From Aurantimonas sp. 22II-16-19i (GTDB lineage Bacteria; Pseudomonadota; Alphaproteobacteria; Rhizobiales; Rhizobiaceae), in contig NZ_AQQS01000016.1 of assembly GCF_002088275.1 (NCBI RefSeq), forward strand, positions 1 through 64,000: a stretch of DNA of 64,000 nucleotides. The letters run 5' to 3'. Below, piece by piece: positions 50,804 to 59,701 of the stretch. Under the pieces are notes generated by a model. The model was not told the origin of the DNA, ran no database searches, and saw only the letters and a list, made by a program, of their open reading frames with translations. Made by a program: the position numbers and the translations under genes. The number at the start of each line of letters is the position of its first letter. The first letter of the stretch is position 1.

Positions 50804-51688
50804 ATGATGTCTTCCCCGACGCGTCGCGGTGTGCTTCTCGCCGCCGTGATGCTCGCCGCAGCGCCGCTGGCCGCAGGACCGTCGCATGCCGAGGACGGCG
50901 CGATCACCGAGACGATCGCCGCTGTCGAGAAGCGCCTCGGCGCCCGGGTCGGAGCGATGATCGTCGACACCCAGTCCGGTCAGACCTGGTCGCACCGGGC
51001 GCAGGAACGGTTTCCCCTGAACAGCACGTTCAAGGCCTTCGCCTGTGCCGCGGTCCTCGCCGAGGTGGATGCCGGCAAGGCCGCGCTCGACCAGCACATC
51101 ACCTTCACCGCCGACGACCTCGTCACCTACTCGCCCGTCACCGAGCAACGCGTCGAGACCGGCATGACGCTCGGCGAGATCTGCGACGCCGCCATGACGA
51201 CGAGCGACAACACGGCCGGCAATCTGGTGATCGAGAGTCTCGGCGGCCCGGACGGCGTGACCCGCTTCATGCGCCAGATCGGCGATGCCGAGACGCGCCT
51301 CGACAGGACCGAGCCGACGCTCAACGAGGCGGCGCCCGGCGATCTGCGCGACACGACGACCCCGGAAGCTGCCGCGACGAGTCTGCGGGAGCTGGTCCTC
51401 GGAGATGCGCTCTCGCCCCGCTCGCGCCGGCAGCTGGAGGCCTGGCTCCTCGGCAACAAGGTCGGCGATCCGCTGCTGCGGGCCGGCCTGCCGAAGGACT
51501 GGACGATCGCCGACAGGACCGGGGCGGGCGGGCACGGCTCGCGCTCCATCGTCGCCATCGCCTGGCCGCCCGAGCGCAAACCGGTCGTCGCCGCGATCTA
51601 TCTGACCGGGACGGAGGCTTCCATGGAGGCGCGCAGCGCCGCAATCGCGGAGATCGGCACGGCCATCGCCCGGTCGCTGCCGCGCTGA
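50804..51688 (+). CDS. bla: Class A beta-lactamase with an RTG motif (carbenicillinase-like)
   Basis: A 294-residue secreted serine beta-lactamase. Signal peptide about 1-29 ([11 protein letters not shown] then S-H-A). Active-site motifs: nucleophile in S-T-F-K, S-D-N, the general base in E-P-T-L-N-E, and D-R-T-G in place of the usual K-T-G. Arg at Ambler position 234 is the mark of CARB/PSE-type enzymes and favours carboxypenicillins. It hydrolyses beta-lactams in the periplasm. No ampR-like regulator is adjacent, and a TTGACA lies at 50686-50691 as a possible -35. Confidence 0.92.
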   Translation: MMSSPTRRGVLLAAVMLAAAPLAAGPSHAEDGAITETIAAVEKRLGARVGAMIVDTQSGQTWSHRAQERFPLNSTFKAFACAAVLAEVDAGKAALDQHITFTADDLVTYSPVTEQRVETGMTLGEICDAAMTTSDNTAGNLVIESLGGPDGVTRFMRQIGDAETRLDRTEPTLNEAAPGDLRDTTTPEAAATSLRELVLGDALSPRSRRQLEAWLLGNKVGDPLLRAGLPKDWTIADRTGAGGHGSRSIVAIAWPPERKPVVAAIYLTGTEASMEARSAAIAEIGTAIARSLPR

Positions 51689-51843
51689 GGCCCGGCGGCC
51701 GTTCGCTCTCGTCTCATGCGTCGTCTTCCCCCTGGCGGATCAAGCCGCGGACGCCGACGCAAGGATCACGGGCGGCTGCGACTGCCGAGCGAACGCCGCC
51801 TCGAGCCATTGCGCCCCGCCCCGACGAGTGCCAGACGAGCGCG

Positions 51844-52167
51844 ATGACCGCTTTCGTCTATATCGCAGCCGCGCTCGCCGAAATCGCCGGATGCTTCGGC
51901 TTCTGGGCCTGGCTGCGGCTCGGCAGGTCGGTGCTCTGGCTGGCGCCGGCGATCGCCTCGCTGTGCCTGTTCGCCTATCTGCTGACGCTCGTCGAGGCCG
52001 AACAGGCCGGGCGCGCCTTCGCCGCCTATGGCGGCGTCTACATCGTCGCCTCGCTCGCCTGGCTTTGGCTCGTCGAAGGCGCCCGTCCCGATCGCTGGGA
52101 CGTTGCCGGTGGCGCGATCTGCCTCGTCGGTGCCGCCGTCATCCTGTGGGGCCCGCGAACCGGCTGA
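51844..52167 (+). CDS. YnfA/UPF0060-family small membrane protein
   Basis: A 107-residue protein with four membrane helices and the family phrases [33 protein letters not shown] and [16 protein letters not shown]. It has the small four-helix build of SMR-type efflux proteins, but transport activity is not established for most members. It follows the beta-lactamase by 155 bases. Confidence 0.88.
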   Translation: MTAFVYIAAALAEIAGCFGFWAWLRLGRSVLWLAPAIASLCLFAYLLTLVEAEQAGRAFAAYGGVYIVASLAWLWLVEGARPDRWDVAGGAICLVGAAVILWGPRTG

Positions 52168-52200
52168 ACCGTCGAGGCATGGCGTGCGGCGATCGGCACG

Positions 52201-53214
52201 CTAAACCGGCAGCCCCGCCAGCAGCGCGACGACGACCACCGCCAGCATGATCCCCATCGCCCGGTCGAACAGGCGGATCGCATTGGCGAGGTCTTCGAGG
52301 CTGGCCGACCGCCGGCCATCCGCATTCAGCATCGGTGCGTCGACGATGAGGTCGCGGTAGCGGCGCGGGCCGCCGAGGGCGAGGCCGAGAGCGGCGGCCA
52401 TCGCGGTTTCCGGCCAGCCGGCATTGGGCGAGCGGTGCAGCCTGGCGTCGCGCCGGGTCGTCGCCATGATCGCCCGGACGGACGGCGCCGGCACAGCCGG
52501 GCGTCTTCCGCCGCCCGGCAGCAGGCCGCCGAGCCGGGCCGCCAGCGCGAACAGCCCCGCCGTCGCCCGCGCGGGGATGACATTCATCAGGTCGTCGAGC
52601 TTCGCCGAGGCGAAGCCGAAGTCGCGATAGCGCGCGTCCATGTGGCCGATCATCGAATCGGCGGTGTTGACGACCTTGTAGGCGAGAAGCCCCGGCAGGC
52701 CGAAGATCAGGTACCAGAAGGCCGGCGCGACGACCCCGTCCGAAGCGTTTTCGGCGAGGCTCTCGATCGCCGCACGGATCACGGCCGGCCGGTCCAGCTG
52801 CTCCGGATCGCGTCCGACGATCATCGCCACCGCCCGGCGCCCTTCCGCCAGCCCGCCGTCCCGCAGCGCCGTCCCGACGGCCCGCACGTGGTCGACGAGG
52901 CTCTTGTGGGCGAGGAAGACCGCGACGATCGCCGCTTCGCCGATCATGCCGAGAAGTCCGAGGGCATCGGCCAGCGCCGAGACGAAGCCGCCGAGGATCA
53001 ATGCGCCGAGAAGCAGCAGGCCGAGGGCGAAGAAGCCCGAGCGGCGCCGGGTCTCGCCGGTGAAGGCCTCGCGGTTGAGCCGGCGGTCGAGGCTGTCGAT
53101 CGCCTGGCCGATCACCGTCACCGGATGCGGCAGGCGGCGCCACAGCCAGGGCGGATCGCCGATCAGACGGTCGAGCACCAGCGCGGCGAGGAGAATGGCG
53201 AGGCGCGCGATCAC
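52201..53214 (-). CDS. cobD: Adenosylcobinamide-phosphate synthase (CobD/CbiB)
   Basis: A 337-residue membrane enzyme that attaches aminopropanol phosphate to adenosylcobyric acid. Family features are L-D-R-L-I-G-D-P-P-W-L-W-R-R-L-P-H-P-V, the central E-S-L-A-E-N-A-S-D-G-V-V-A-P-A-F-W and D-A-R-Y-R-D-F-G-F-A-S-A-K-L-D-D-L-M-N. The start is GTG 53214, overlapping the cobC stop (GTGA). It is the last gene of the leftward cobB-cobC-cobD operon. Confidence 0.93.
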   Translation of the reverse strand: MIARLAILLAALVLDRLIGDPPWLWRRLPHPVTVIGQAIDSLDRRLNREAFTGETRRRSGFFALGLLLLGALILGGFVSALADALGLLGMIGEAAIVAVFLAHKSLVDHVRAVGTALRDGGLAEGRRAVAMIVGRDPEQLDRPAVIRAAIESLAENASDGVVAPAFWYLIFGLPGLLAYKVVNTADSMIGHMDARYRDFGFASAKLDDLMNVIPARATAGLFALAARLGGLLPGGGRRPAVPAPSVRAIMATTRRDARLHRSPNAGWPETAMAAALGLALGGPRRYRDLIVDAPMLNADGRRSASLEDLANAIRLFDRAMGIMLAVVVVALLAGLPV

Positions 53215-54227
53215 CGGCCGTCCTCCCGTGCGAGATCGGCCAGCGCGCCCGCGAGCCTCGCCGCCTCCGCCGCGTCCTTCGGATTTCCGAAGCGCAGCCA
53301 GTCGGCCCGGTAGGCGAACGGCCGGGTGAGGATGTGGCGGCGGCAGAGCCCTTCGAACAGGGCGTGGGCATCCGACGTCTCGATCGTCGCAAACAGCGGC
53401 GTCGCGCCGACGCGAGCGTGACCGGCGTCGGCAAGGACCCGGTCGCGGCGTTCGGCCTGCAGCGCGACGGTTTCCATGACCTCCGCCCACAATCCCGGAT
53501 CCGCCAGCACCGCCGCCCCGATGGCGAGCGCCGGGCCGCTGACCGCCCAGGGCCCGAGCCGCGCGGCGAGCGTCTCGGCGAGCGCCGGCGTCGTCAGCGC
53601 GAAGCCGAGGCGGATGCCGGCGAGACCGTAGAATTTGCCGAAGGAGCGGTGGATCAAAAGCCCCTCCGCGCCCGCCTGGCCAGCGACCGACAGCTCCGGC
53701 ATGGCGTCGGCGAAGGCCTCGTCGACGACGAGGAGGCCGCCGCGCCGCGCCATTTCCGCATGCAGGCCGAGCAGCGCGGCCGGCTCCGTCCGCCGCCCGT
53801 CCGGATTGTTCGGATTGACGACGACGACGACGCGCGCGCCGTCCGGCAATTCGCCGGGACCGCCGATCGAAACGACCCGGTGCCCCGCCGCCGCGAAGCC
53901 GGCGCGGTGCTCGCCATAGGTCGGCTCGAGAATGGCGACGTCACCCACCGGCAGGACGAAGGGCAGGAGCGAGATGAGCGCCTGGCTTCCCGGCGCTGCG
54001 ACGATGCCCGCCTGTCGCGGCACACCGTAGGCCGCCCGCGCCGCCTCGACGCAGCGCGCCTGAAGTTTCGAATCGGGGAGCCGCGACCAAACCGCTGGAT
54101 CGAGCTCCGGCAGGGCGACGGCGGCTGGATTGATGCCGGTGGACAGGTCGAGCCAGCCGGTGGGGCTGGCGCCGAACCTTGCGATCGCCGCGTCAAGGCC
54201 GCCGCCGTGGATGGTGGCGGTCCTCAT
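53211..54227 (-). CDS. cobC: Threonine-phosphate decarboxylase-like aminotransferase CobC
   Basis: A 338-residue PLP enzyme providing (R)-1-amino-2-propanol phosphate for cobalamin. It has the N-terminal H-G-G-x-L-D, L-D-L-S-T-G-I-N-P, V-V-N-P-N-N-P-D-G-R and the PLP lysine in R-S-F-G-K-F-Y-G-L-A-G-I-R-L-G. The start ATG 54227 overlaps the cobB stop (ATGA). The named substrate follows the family; the enzyme acts directly before CobD. Confidence 0.92.
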   Translation of the reverse strand: MRTATIHGGGLDAAIARFGASPTGWLDLSTGINPAAVALPELDPAVWSRLPDSKLQARCVEAARAAYGVPRQAGIVAAPGSQALISLLPFVLPVGDVAILEPTYGEHRAGFAAAGHRVVSIGGPGELPDGARVVVVVNPNNPDGRRTEPAALLGLHAEMARRGGLLVVDEAFADAMPELSVAGQAGAEGLLIHRSFGKFYGLAGIRLGFALTTPALAETLAARLGPWAVSGPALAIGAAVLADPGLWAEVMETVALQAERRDRVLADAGHARVGATPLFATIETSDAHALFEGLCRRHILTRPFAYRADWLRFGNPKDAAEAARLAGALADLAREDGR

Positions 54228-55570
54228 CGCCGGTCGATCACGTGGCAGAACGAGCCCATGACCCGGCCGACCCTCAGGCCCGCCTCGCCGAGATCCTCGC
54301 GCAACGCGTCGCGCACTGCGAACAGCCGCGCCGCCGCGCGCCCCTCGGCCAGCGTCGTCGCATAGTGGAATTCGTGGCCCATCAGCTCCCCCTCGAACGG
54401 CGCGCCGGCAAGCGGAACCAGCCGCCGGTAGCCGAGCTGCCGCCGCCGCTCGGCAAAGCTGGTCTCGAGCGGCAACAGGCCGAGCATCGCGTGCCGGGCG
54501 CCCGCGGCATCGACCAGCCCCTCGCCGAGCGCCATGTAGCCGCCGCACTCGCCATAGACCAGCGCGCCGCGCGCCGCCGCCGCCTGCATGCCTGCGCGAA
54601 AGGTCGTGGCGGCCGCAAGATGGCCGGCATGGAGCTCGGGATAGCCCCCCGGCAGGAACACTGCATCCGCGGCGGCGGACGGCGCCTCGCCGGCGAGCGG
54701 CGAGAAGACGGACAGCTCCGCCCCCGCCGCCTGCCAGCCCGCCAGCATGTGCGGATAGGCAAAGGCGAAGGCCGCGTCCCGCGCCACCGCGATCCTCTGG
54801 CCGAGCGGGGCGAAGGGCTGCGCCTCGCGCACGGCATCCGAATCAGCGGCCGTGCTGTCGCGCCTTGCCATCTCGGCCAGGGCTTCGAGATCGGCATGGG
54901 CGCTCATCCATTCCGCGGCCCGGGCGAGAAAGGCGGCGAGGTCGCCATGCTCGCCGGCCTGGACGAGGCCGAGATGGCGCTCGGGCAGCGCGAGGTCGCC
55001 ATGCCTCGGCAGCGCGGCCAGAACCGGGATCTCCAGCGGGCGCAGCGCATCCTCCAGCATCGCCCGATGGCGCGGCGAGCCAACGCGGTTGAGGATCAGG
55101 CCGGCGATCGTCGTGTCGGCGCGAAAATTCCCGAAACCCGACACCAGCGCGGCGACGGAGTGGGACTGGCGGGCGCAGTCGACGACGAGGACGATCCGCG
55201 CGCCGATCGACGCCGCAAGGTCCGCCGCCGAGCCGGTGCCGTCGGCCGCCCCGTCGAAGAGGCCCATCATCGCCTCGGTGACGAAGAGGTCGGCATCTGC
55301 CGCCTGCTGCGCCGCGAGCGTCCGGATCAGCGCCGGGCGCATGGCGAAGGGATCGAGATTGACGCAGGCCCGCCCGCTCGCCGCCGCGTGGAAGGCGGGG
55401 TCGATATAGTCCGGTCCCGCCTTGGCCGAGGCGACCCTGTGCCCGGCCGCCCGCAGCGCGGCGATCAGCGCCAGCGTCACCGTCGTCTTGCCGGCGCCGG
55501 ACGACGGCGCGGCGATCATCAGCCCGGCCAAGGCGTCTCTCCATGCCATCCGCCCGGCGGCACCGGGCAT
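54224..55570 (-). CDS. cobB: Hydrogenobyrinic acid a,c-diamide synthase
   Basis: A 448-residue ATP-dependent amidase. N-terminal P-loop A-A-P-S-S-G-A-G-K-T-T and G-P-D-Y-I-D-P-A-F-H, M-M-G-L-F-D-G, then a glutaminase domain with the nucleophile in Y-G-E-C-G-G-Y-M and the late M-G-H-E-F-H-Y. It amidates side chains a and c of the corrin ring. M8 (55549) could be the true start. It is divergent from cbiD, with 74 bases between starts. Confidence 0.92.
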   Translation of the reverse strand: MPGAAGRMAWRDALAGLMIAAPSSGAGKTTVTLALIAALRAAGHRVASAKAGPDYIDPAFHAAASGRACVNLDPFAMRPALIRTLAAQQAADADLFVTEAMMGLFDGAADGTGSAADLAASIGARIVLVVDCARQSHSVAALVSGFGNFRADTTIAGLILNRVGSPRHRAMLEDALRPLEIPVLAALPRHGDLALPERHLGLVQAGEHGDLAAFLARAAEWMSAHADLEALAEMARRDSTAADSDAVREAQPFAPLGQRIAVARDAAFAFAYPHMLAGWQAAGAELSVFSPLAGEAPSAAADAVFLPGGYPELHAGHLAAATTFRAGMQAAAARGALVYGECGGYMALGEGLVDAAGARHAMLGLLPLETSFAERRRQLGYRRLVPLAGAPFEGELMGHEFHYATTLAEGRAAARLFAVRDALREDLGEAGLRVGRVMGSFCHVIDRR

Positions 55571-55644
55571 TCCTCGAAGACGCGCCGCAGCGATTGCAGC
55601 CCGGCGCCGATGGCAGCTTTAGGGAACTCGGCTATAAGCGCGCA

Positions 55645-56769
55645 ATGGGCTTCGAGGCGGACGAGACACGCAAACCGGAGGACCGGCCGCTGCGGCGCGG
55701 CTGGACGACGGGCGCCTGCGCCACAGCCGCGACCAAGGCGGCGCTGGCGGCGCTGCTTTCCGGCGACTTTCCGGACCCGGTGGAAATCCGCCTCCCGAAG
55801 GGCGAGACACCGGCCTTCGCCCTCAACCGGCAGGAGCTTCGACCGGGCAGCGCGCCCCCACGAGCGATGGCGGCGATCGTCAAGGATGCCGGCGACGATC
55901 CGGACGTCACCCATCTCGCCGAGATCGTTGCGACCGTCTCTTTCGGTCAGCCTGGCTCCGGCGTCGTCTTCCGGGCCGGGCCGGGCGTCGGCATGGTGAC
56001 GAGAGCCGGACTGCCGATCCCGCCCGGCGAGCCGGCGATCAATCCGGTGCCCCGGCAGATGATGCGGGAGGTGGTCGAGGCCCTCTGCGCGGCCCATGGC
56101 CGCCCCGCCGACCTGGTGGTCGAGATCTCGGTGACCGGCGGCGAGGAACTCGCCCGCAAGACCTGGAACCCCCGCCTCGGCATCGTCGGCGGGCTGTCGA
56201 TCCTCGGCACCACCGGCATCGTCCATCCGTTTTCCTGCTCGGCCTGGATCCATTCGATCCACCGAGGCGTCGACGTCGCACGGGCGGCAGGGCTCTCCCA
56301 TGTGATCGGCTCGACCGGCTCGGCCAGCGAGGACCTCGCCCGGCGGCTCTATCCCGAGCTTGCCGAGATCGCCTATCTCGACATGGGCGATTTCGCCGGC
56401 GGGCTGATCAAATATCTGAAGGCCCATCCGGTCGAGCGGCTGACGATCGCGGGCGGCTTCGCCAAGCTGACGAAGCTCGCGCAAGGGGCGATGGACCTGC
56501 ATTCCGGCCGCAGCCAGGTGGATCTCGCCTTCCTGCTGGAGGCCGTAAGGGGACTCGACCCGGCCGCGGGCGAGCGTCTCGCGCCCGCAATCCTTGCCGC
56601 CAACACGGCCAAGGAAGTCCTCGACCTGACGCAGGAGGCCGGGCTCGATCTTGCCGGCGAGATCGCCCGGCAGGCGAGAGCCGTCAGCCTCGAGCGGCTG
56701 GGAGATGCGGGCGTCGCCGTCGAGATCGTCGTCGCCGATCGCAAGGGAGGCCTGCTTGCGAGGGTCTGA
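55645..56769 (+). CDS. cbiD: Cobalt-precorrin-5B C1-methyltransferase
   Basis: A 374-residue CbiD enzyme. It has R-R-G-W-T-T-G-A-C-A-T-A-A-T-K-A-A, I-P-P-G-E-P-A-I-N-P-V-P-R and the family-defining L-S-I-L-G-T-T-G-I-V-H-P-F-S. CbiD is the C1 methylase of the early-cobalt route; the aerobic route uses CobF, not seen here. ATG 55645 starts close to the conserved region; 34 further in-frame codons upstream overlap cobB antisense and are not used. Confidence 0.9.
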   Translation: MGFEADETRKPEDRPLRRGWTTGACATAATKAALAALLSGDFPDPVEIRLPKGETPAFALNRQELRPGSAPPRAMAAIVKDAGDDPDVTHLAEIVATVSFGQPGSGVVFRAGPGVGMVTRAGLPIPPGEPAINPVPRQMMREVVEALCAAHGRPADLVVEISVTGGEELARKTWNPRLGIVGGLSILGTTGIVHPFSCSAWIHSIHRGVDVARAAGLSHVIGSTGSASEDLARRLYPELAEIAYLDMGDFAGGLIKYLKAHPVERLTIAGGFAKLTKLAQGAMDLHSGRSQVDLAFLLEAVRGLDPAAGERLAPAILAANTAKEVLDLTQEAGLDLAGEIARQARAVSLERLGDAGVAVEIVVADRKGGLLARV

Positions 56770-57577
56770 CGCCGCCGCACCGCCTGGATCCGATGTCGAA
56801 GCCGTGGACGACGCTCCGCACGGGCGGCCGGCAGCCGATGCGACGGCAAGGCCCGTTCTCGTCCTCGGCGGCACGGCGGAGGCCAATGCGCTGGTGAAGG
56901 CCCTGCGGCAGCGCTGGCCGGAGCGCCGGCTCATCCTCTCCCTCGCCGGGCGCACGCGCTCGCCGGAGCTGCCGGAAGACGCCGAGATCCGCATCGGCGG
57001 CTTCGGCGGTGCGGAGGGCCTTGCCGCGTTCCTCTTGGCCGAGAGCGTGTCGCTGGTTGTCGACGCGACGCATCCCTTCGCCGCCGGCATGGCCCGCAAT
57101 GCCGCGAGGGCCGCCGATCTCGCGGGCCTTCGCCGGCTGAAGCTGCTGCGGCCCGAATGGTGCCCGGTCGCGGGCGACTGCTGGACGCCCGTCACCTGCC
57201 TCGCCGAGGCCTGCCGCGCGCTGCCCGCCGGCGCCCGGCCGTTCCTGGCGCTCGGCCGCCAGCATCTGTCGCCCTTCACGAGACGCAGCGACATCCGCCC
57301 CCTCGCCCGGATGATCGAGCCGCCCGAGCCGGCGCTTCCCGCCGGCTGGACTCTGATCCTCTCGCGCCCCTCGTCGGATCGGTGCGCCGAGGCGGACTTG
57401 ATGCGCGCGCACGGCATCACCCACCTCGTCACCCGCAACGCCGGCGGCGCCGCCTCCTACGCCAAGGTCGCGGCGGCACGGGATCTGGGGCTGCCGGTGA
57501 TCATGATCGCGAGGCCGCCGTCGCCGGCGGGGGCGGTGTTCGAGACGGTGGAGGATGTGGTGGGGGCGATCGGCTGA
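56756..57577 (+). CDS. cobK: Precorrin-6A reductase
   Basis: A 273-residue CobK/CbiJ-family reductase that reduces precorrin-6A with NADPH. It shows V-L-V-L-G-G-T-A-E-A-N-A-L, V-V-D-A-T-H-P-F-A and H-L-V-T-R-N-A-G-G. TTG 56756 lies within the last codons of cbiD and has GGGAGG six bases before; the reading starts about 33 residues before the conserved part. A longer frame to 56651 is inside cbiD and unlikely. Confidence 0.87.
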   Translation: MRGSDAAAPPGSDVEAVDDAPHGRPAADATARPVLVLGGTAEANALVKALRQRWPERRLILSLAGRTRSPELPEDAEIRIGGFGGAEGLAAFLLAESVSLVVDATHPFAAGMARNAARAADLAGLRRLKLLRPEWCPVAGDCWTPVTCLAEACRALPAGARPFLALGRQHLSPFTRRSDIRPLARMIEPPEPALPAGWTLILSRPSSDRCAEADLMRAHGITHLVTRNAGGAASYAKVAAARDLGLPVIMIARPPSPAGAVFETVEDVVGAIG

Positions 57578-57730
57578 GCTGCCGGACCTGGTTCCGCGGA
57601 GCTGGCGGAGGCTTGGGATCGCAGGCGGCCCTTGCCGGCGGGCACGGTGCCGAGGACCCCCCTCTTCCTTGCCGGCAAACCCCGACGGCGAGCCTCCCGC
57701 CCAACGCGGCAGGAAGCCGAGCTTCAGCCC

Positions 57731-58501
57731 TCAAGCCTTCCGCTTCGGCCGCAGCACGTGGACATGGCTCGCGTCGTAGAGCTTGGAATCGATGAAGTCC
57801 TTCGCCCCCAGGGCCCGGCCGACGAAGATGAGCGCGGTGCGCGTCAGCTTGGCCTCGCGGGCGGCGCGTTGGAGCTCACTGAGCGTCGAGTGGATGAACG
57901 CCTCGTCCTCCCAGCCGACCCGGTAGGCGATGATCGCCGGGCAGTCCTCGCCATAGGCCGGAAGCGGCGTCAGCTCGCGCTGGATATGGGGGATGTTGCG
58001 GACCGACAGGTGGATCGCCAGGGTCGCGCCGCTCCGCCCCAGGGTGGAAAGCTCCTCCCCCGCGGGCATCGAGGAGGACTTCATCGCCGTGCGGGTGAGG
58101 ATCACCGTCTGGCAGATCTCCGGCACCGTCAGTTCGAGCTTCAGGGCGGCGGCCGCCGCCGCGAAGGCCGGCACGCCGGGGGTGATGTCGAAGGGGATGC
58201 CGAGCGCATCGAGCCGGCGGATCTGCTCGGCGATCGCGCCATAGAGCGAGGGATCGCCCGAATGCACCCGCGCGACGTCCTCGCTGCGGCCATGCGCCGC
58301 CTCGATCTCCGCGATGATCTCGTCGAGCGTCAGGGGCGCGGTGTCGATCACCCTCGCCCCTTCCGGCGCGGCCTTCACCACCTCCTGCGGCACCAGCGAG
58401 CCGGCAAAGAGGCAGACCGGGCAGCGCTCGATCAGCCTCAGGCCGCGCACGGTGATGAGATCCGCCGCGCCGGGGCCCGCCCCGATGAAATGCACCGTCA
58501 T
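57731..58501 (-). CDS. cobM: Precorrin-4 C11-methyltransferase
   Basis: A 256-residue SAM-dependent corrin methylase. Motifs: V-H-F-I-G-A-G-P-G-A-A-D-L-I-T-V-R-G, the V-H-S-G-D-P-S-L-Y-G loop and I-T-P-G-V-P-A-F. ATG 58501 starts at the conserved strand. It is convergent with cobK (153-base gap, no clear terminator) and divergent from bchI, with the PpsR-like site at 58593-58610 between them. Confidence 0.92.
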   Translation of the reverse strand: MTVHFIGAGPGAADLITVRGLRLIERCPVCLFAGSLVPQEVVKAAPEGARVIDTAPLTLDEIIAEIEAAHGRSEDVARVHSGDPSLYGAIAEQIRRLDALGIPFDITPGVPAFAAAAAALKLELTVPEICQTVILTRTAMKSSSMPAGEELSTLGRSGATLAIHLSVRNIPHIQRELTPLPAYGEDCPAIIAYRVGWEDEAFIHSTLSELQRAAREAKLTRTALIFVGRALGAKDFIDSKLYDASHVHVLRPKRKA

Positions 58502-58592
58502 GGCTGCTCTGTCCTGTTCGTTTCCATTCGCCCGCTTCGACCACAGCCGCGCGCGGCGCACAACAGCGCCGGCCGCAGGCTCTTCCCTCGCA

Positions 58593-58610
58593 TGTCCAAT
58601 TATATTGACA
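58593..58610. promoter_or_regulatory. PpsR/CrtJ-type site TGT-N12-ACA
   Basis: TGTCCAATTATATTGACA matches the TGT-N12-ACA consensus of PpsR/CrtJ, the redox- and light-responsive repressor of bacterial photosynthesis genes. It overlaps a TTGACA (58605-58610) that could be a -35 box for bchI, 66 bases downstream. A weaker second half-match (TGT-N12-AAA) starts at 58617, six bases on, echoing the tandem sites PpsR uses. Confidence 0.68.
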
Positions 58611-58675
58611 TCCGATTGTCTACTCGATGAGAAAACGGCTTCTCAGGACGCGCGAAAGCCGCTAGCCTGTCGGTC

Positions 58676-59701
58676 ATGAGGATTGCCTTTCCCTTCGCTG
58701 CCATCGTCGGTCAGGACCAGATGAAGCTGGCCCTGTCGATCGCGGCCATCGATCCGTCCATCGGCGGCGTGCTGGTCTTCGGCGATCGCGGCACCGGCAA
58801 GTCGACCACGGTGCGCGCGCTGGCGGCCGTCTTGCCGCAGATGCAGGCGGCGCGCTGTCCCTATCATTGCGACCCGGCGCGTCCGGACGAGGCGTGCGAT
58901 ACCTGCCGCCCGCAGTCCGAGACGCAAAGGGCGCAGGCGAGCGTCACCCTGCAGGTTCCGGTGGTGGACCTGCCGCTGGGGGCAACGGAGGACCGCATCG
59001 TCGGAGCGCTCGATCTCGAACGGGCGCTGTCCGGCGGCGAGAAACGCTTCGAGCCTGGGCTCCTGGCGAAAGCCCATCGCGGCTTTCTCTACATCGACGA
59101 AATCAACCTCCTCGAGGACCATCTGGTCGATCTTCTCCTCGACGTCGCGGCCTCGGGGGAAAACGTCGTCGAGCGCGAGGGATTGAGCGTGCGCCATCCG
59201 GCCCGCTTCGTCCTCATCGGCAGCGGCAATCCGGAGGAAGGCGAGCTTCGCCCGCAGCTTCTCGATCGCTTCGGCCTGTCCGTCGAGGTGCGCACGCCGG
59301 GCGACCTGAAGACCCGCATCGAGGTGGTGAAGCGCCGGGACGCTTTCGAGCGCGACCCGGCCGGCTTCGTCGCCGGATACGCGGCCGAGAACGCCAGCAT
59401 CCGCGATGCCATCGTCGCTGCTCGCGACCGTCTCGGCACCGTCGCGGTCCCCGACGAATCGCTGGAGAAGGCCGCCCAGCTCTCGATCCGCCTCGGCACC
59501 GACGGGCTTCGCGGCGAGCTGACGCTGATGCGGGCCGCACGGGCCCTCGCCGCCTTGCAGGGTGACGGCGAAGTCCTGTGGCCGCATCTGGCGAGCCTCG
59601 CCCCGCTCGCCTTGTCCCATCGCCTGCGCCGCGATCCGCTGGACGAGGCGGGTTCGGCGACGCGCGTCGAACGCGCCGTCGGCGAACTCGCGGCGGCGTG
59701 A
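58676..59701 (+). CDS. bchI: Magnesium chelatase ATPase subunit I
   Basis: A 341-residue AAA+ protein that drives insertion of magnesium into protoporphyrin IX, the first committed step to bacteriochlorophyll. Walker A G-D-R-G-T-G-K-S-T (about 36-44), Walker B G-F-L-Y-I-D-E-I-N-L-L, and the family phrases Y-H-C-D-P and L-P-L-G-A-T-E-D-R-I-V-G. It is the first gene of the bchI-bchD-bchO operon, its stop overlapping the bchD start (GTGA). Confidence 0.95.
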   Translation: MRIAFPFAAIVGQDQMKLALSIAAIDPSIGGVLVFGDRGTGKSTTVRALAAVLPQMQAARCPYHCDPARPDEACDTCRPQSETQRAQASVTLQVPVVDLPLGATEDRIVGALDLERALSGGEKRFEPGLLAKAHRGFLYIDEINLLEDHLVDLLLDVAASGENVVEREGLSVRHPARFVLIGSGNPEEGELRPQLLDRFGLSVEVRTPGDLKTRIEVVKRRDAFERDPAGFVAGYAAENASIRDAIVAARDRLGTVAVPDESLEKAAQLSIRLGTDGLRGELTLMRAARALAALQGDGEVLWPHLASLAPLALSHRLRRDPLDEAGSATRVERAVGELAAA

